DNA of 64,000 nucleotides from Diplonema japonicum (taxonomy: Eukaryota > Euglenozoa > Diplonemea > Diplonemida > Diplonemidae): positions 1-64,000 of the forward strand of contig OZ025678.1 in assembly GCA_964019335.1 (NCBI GenBank), written 5' to 3'. The position numbers and the translations under genes were made by a program. Below the pieces are notes generated by a model. It searched no databases. It was not told the origin of the DNA and worked only from the letters and a program-made list of their open reading frames with translations. Shown here piece after piece: positions 63,090-64,000 of this stretch. Each line of letters begins with the position of its first letter. Position 1 is the first letter of the stretch.

Positions 63090-63788
63090 ATGACAGCCAT
63101 GGGAGGACACAAGGCATGGGATGTGGTGAGCAGTGATTCCGATGAAGAACCAAGGGCACCGCGTAGCGGGAGGGTGGAACGGAGAAGGAAAGTAGGGGAG
63201 GAAGGAAAGCTGATGGAGTTGTTGAAGTGCGCTGGTGAGGCGATCGCCAGGCTGCAAAAAGAAAACGATGCGTTGAGAGAAGAGAACGAAGAACTGAAGG
63301 GGAGAAGGTGCAGCGATGGCACGGCAGAGGCAGTGGAACAGGCAATGACCCTGAATAACATGCTGAGAAAAAAGGTAGAAGAGCTGAAGCGGAAGAACGA
63401 AAAAGTAACCCGCTTGAAAGAAACCATAGAAGAGCTGACGGAGGAGAACAGCGAGGCAGTTAGACAGATTGCGCGTCTTAAGCTACAAGTGCAAGAAGGT
63501 ACCACGTCAGCACCTGTCCTCTCCTCAAGAGTGGTCCGGGCATATGCCCCACCTCACTCCAAGGAAGAGGCCATTATCAAACGGAAGATTAAGGATCTTG
63601 ACCTCCCCTTGGAGAGGGTCACTTCTACCACTTACACGTTGAATGCAAGGAAGAAGATATCGCTGACCACCAACCCTTCCGGTACCGTTCTTGTGAGGAC
63701 GGGAGGGGGGAATGAGGAACTTGAGTCGTTTGTGCGGAGGACGCAGCGCTCGCTTTCAGCGCCGAAGAAGAAAAAAATCGAGAGATAG
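63090..63788 (+). CDS. Coiled-coil protein with GAR (GAS2)-like C-terminal segment, 232 aa
   Basis: From ATG 63090, 2 nt after CCACAAG. The N-terminus has VVSSDSDEEPRAPRS; the coiled coil runs at about 38-145 (EAIARLQKENDALREENEEL, TRLKETIEELTEENSEA). Residues about 178-222 read LPLERVTSTTYTLNARKKIS then GTVLVRTGGGNEELESFVRR. This pattern of V-x-x-x-x-Y-x-L-x-x-x-x-K ... V-R-x-G-G-G-x-x-x-L-x-x-F resembles the microtubule-binding GAR/GAS2 domain, but without its zinc-binding Cys residues. A microtubule or basal-body role is inferred. Basic tail APKKKKIER. Confidence 0.6.
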   Translation: MTAMGGHKAWDVVSSDSDEEPRAPRSGRVERRRKVGEEGKLMELLKCAGEAIARLQKENDALREENEELKGRRCSDGTAEAVEQAMTLNNMLRKKVEELKRKNEKVTRLKETIEELTEENSEAVRQIARLKLQVQEGTTSAPVLSSRVVRAYAPPHSKEEAIIKRKIKDLDLPLERVTSTTYTLNARKKISLTTNPSGTVLVRTGGGNEELESFVRRTQRSLSAPKKKKIER

Positions 63789-64000
63789 AGAGCTTTTTTT
63801 TTATTTTTTTATTTTTGTGCGCAAGGAAAATTAAAAAAAAAAAGGCATGATTTGTCTTTTTCTTATTCTTTCTTCCTCCTTCCCCCATCGTTACGTGGTT
63901 TCTATTTTTTTTTTAAACCCGGAAAGAACGAGAAAAAGAAATACAAAGAATCGGCCGCAAGCAAACAAAAGTTCTTTTTTTTATTATAGAAAAAAAGAAT
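63789..64000. other. Right edge, low-complexity
   Basis: T and A runs, no gene seen. Confidence 0.6.

Noticed and set aside
1-64000. tRNA, 5S rRNA, CRISPR arrays
   Set aside because: No convincing tRNA T-arm with matching acceptor stem, no 5S block, and repeats are not spacer-interrupted.
16000-64000. Dinoflagellate-type spliced-leader gene in the window
   Set aside because: Scanned by eye for CCGTAGCCATTTTGGCTCAA-like sequence; only a weak GTAGCCGTAAAA at about 18697. No leader gene claimed.

Overview
The window is eukaryotic nuclear DNA, most likely from a flagellated, aerobic, single-celled protist. The evidence is spliceosomal GT-AG introns, mostly 32-47 nt and easy to place because conserved proteins continue across them, together with genes for mitochondrial IF3, a mitochondrial carrier, a carnitine acyltransferase with a peroxisome-like C-terminus, a P450, an axonemal-dynein-light-chain-like protein, 40S uS8 and proteasome Rpn3. 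Long homopolymer runs fill the spacers. I could not fix the lineage.

Layout. 1-437 is a degenerate GGGTTTGC octamer array followed by a 63-nt T run. 1288-9696 (minus) is one unbroken 2,802-codon non-LTR retrotransposon ORF. It joins an AlkB-like 2OG-Fe(II) oxygenase domain, two hydrophobic segments, C2H2 fingers, an OTU cysteine protease, a reverse transcriptase, a zinc knuckle, a restriction-like endonuclease, a degenerate 2A-like motif and a C-terminal module I do not recognise. 9.8-16.4 kb is a repeat graveyard. It holds broken hAT-like transposase pieces in both orientations, a small foldback element with 21-bp-spaced CATTATTTAAC boxes, a two-exon minus-strand gene, and several families of direct repeats.

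16.6-64 kb is the host gene region. Every recognisable host gene here (about 25) lies on the plus strand. From 22 to 44.7 kb many genes are only 56-114 nt apart, and almost every start codon is preceded within about 45 nt by an intron-3'-end-like acceptor ('..ACAG|G'). This looks like a unidirectional, polycistronically transcribed array whose mRNAs are separated by trans-splicing. That is an inference; no spliced-leader gene was seen.

How the genes work together. Housekeeping functions (translation, proteasome, chaperone, cyclophilin, RNA tailing by a TUTase-like enzyme, fatty-acyl/carnitine metabolism, nucleotide-sugar transport, a secreted serine carboxypeptidase) are mixed with cytoskeletal or ciliary-looking proteins: a divergent actin, a 2,795-aa FN3 protein next to an axonemal dynein light chain-like protein, and several coiled-coil proteins, one with a GAR-like end. 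The gene order suggests shared transcription rather than shared function. The most unusual items are the oxygenase-protease-RT-endonuclease polyprotein and the one-strand gene array with acceptor-preceded starts.
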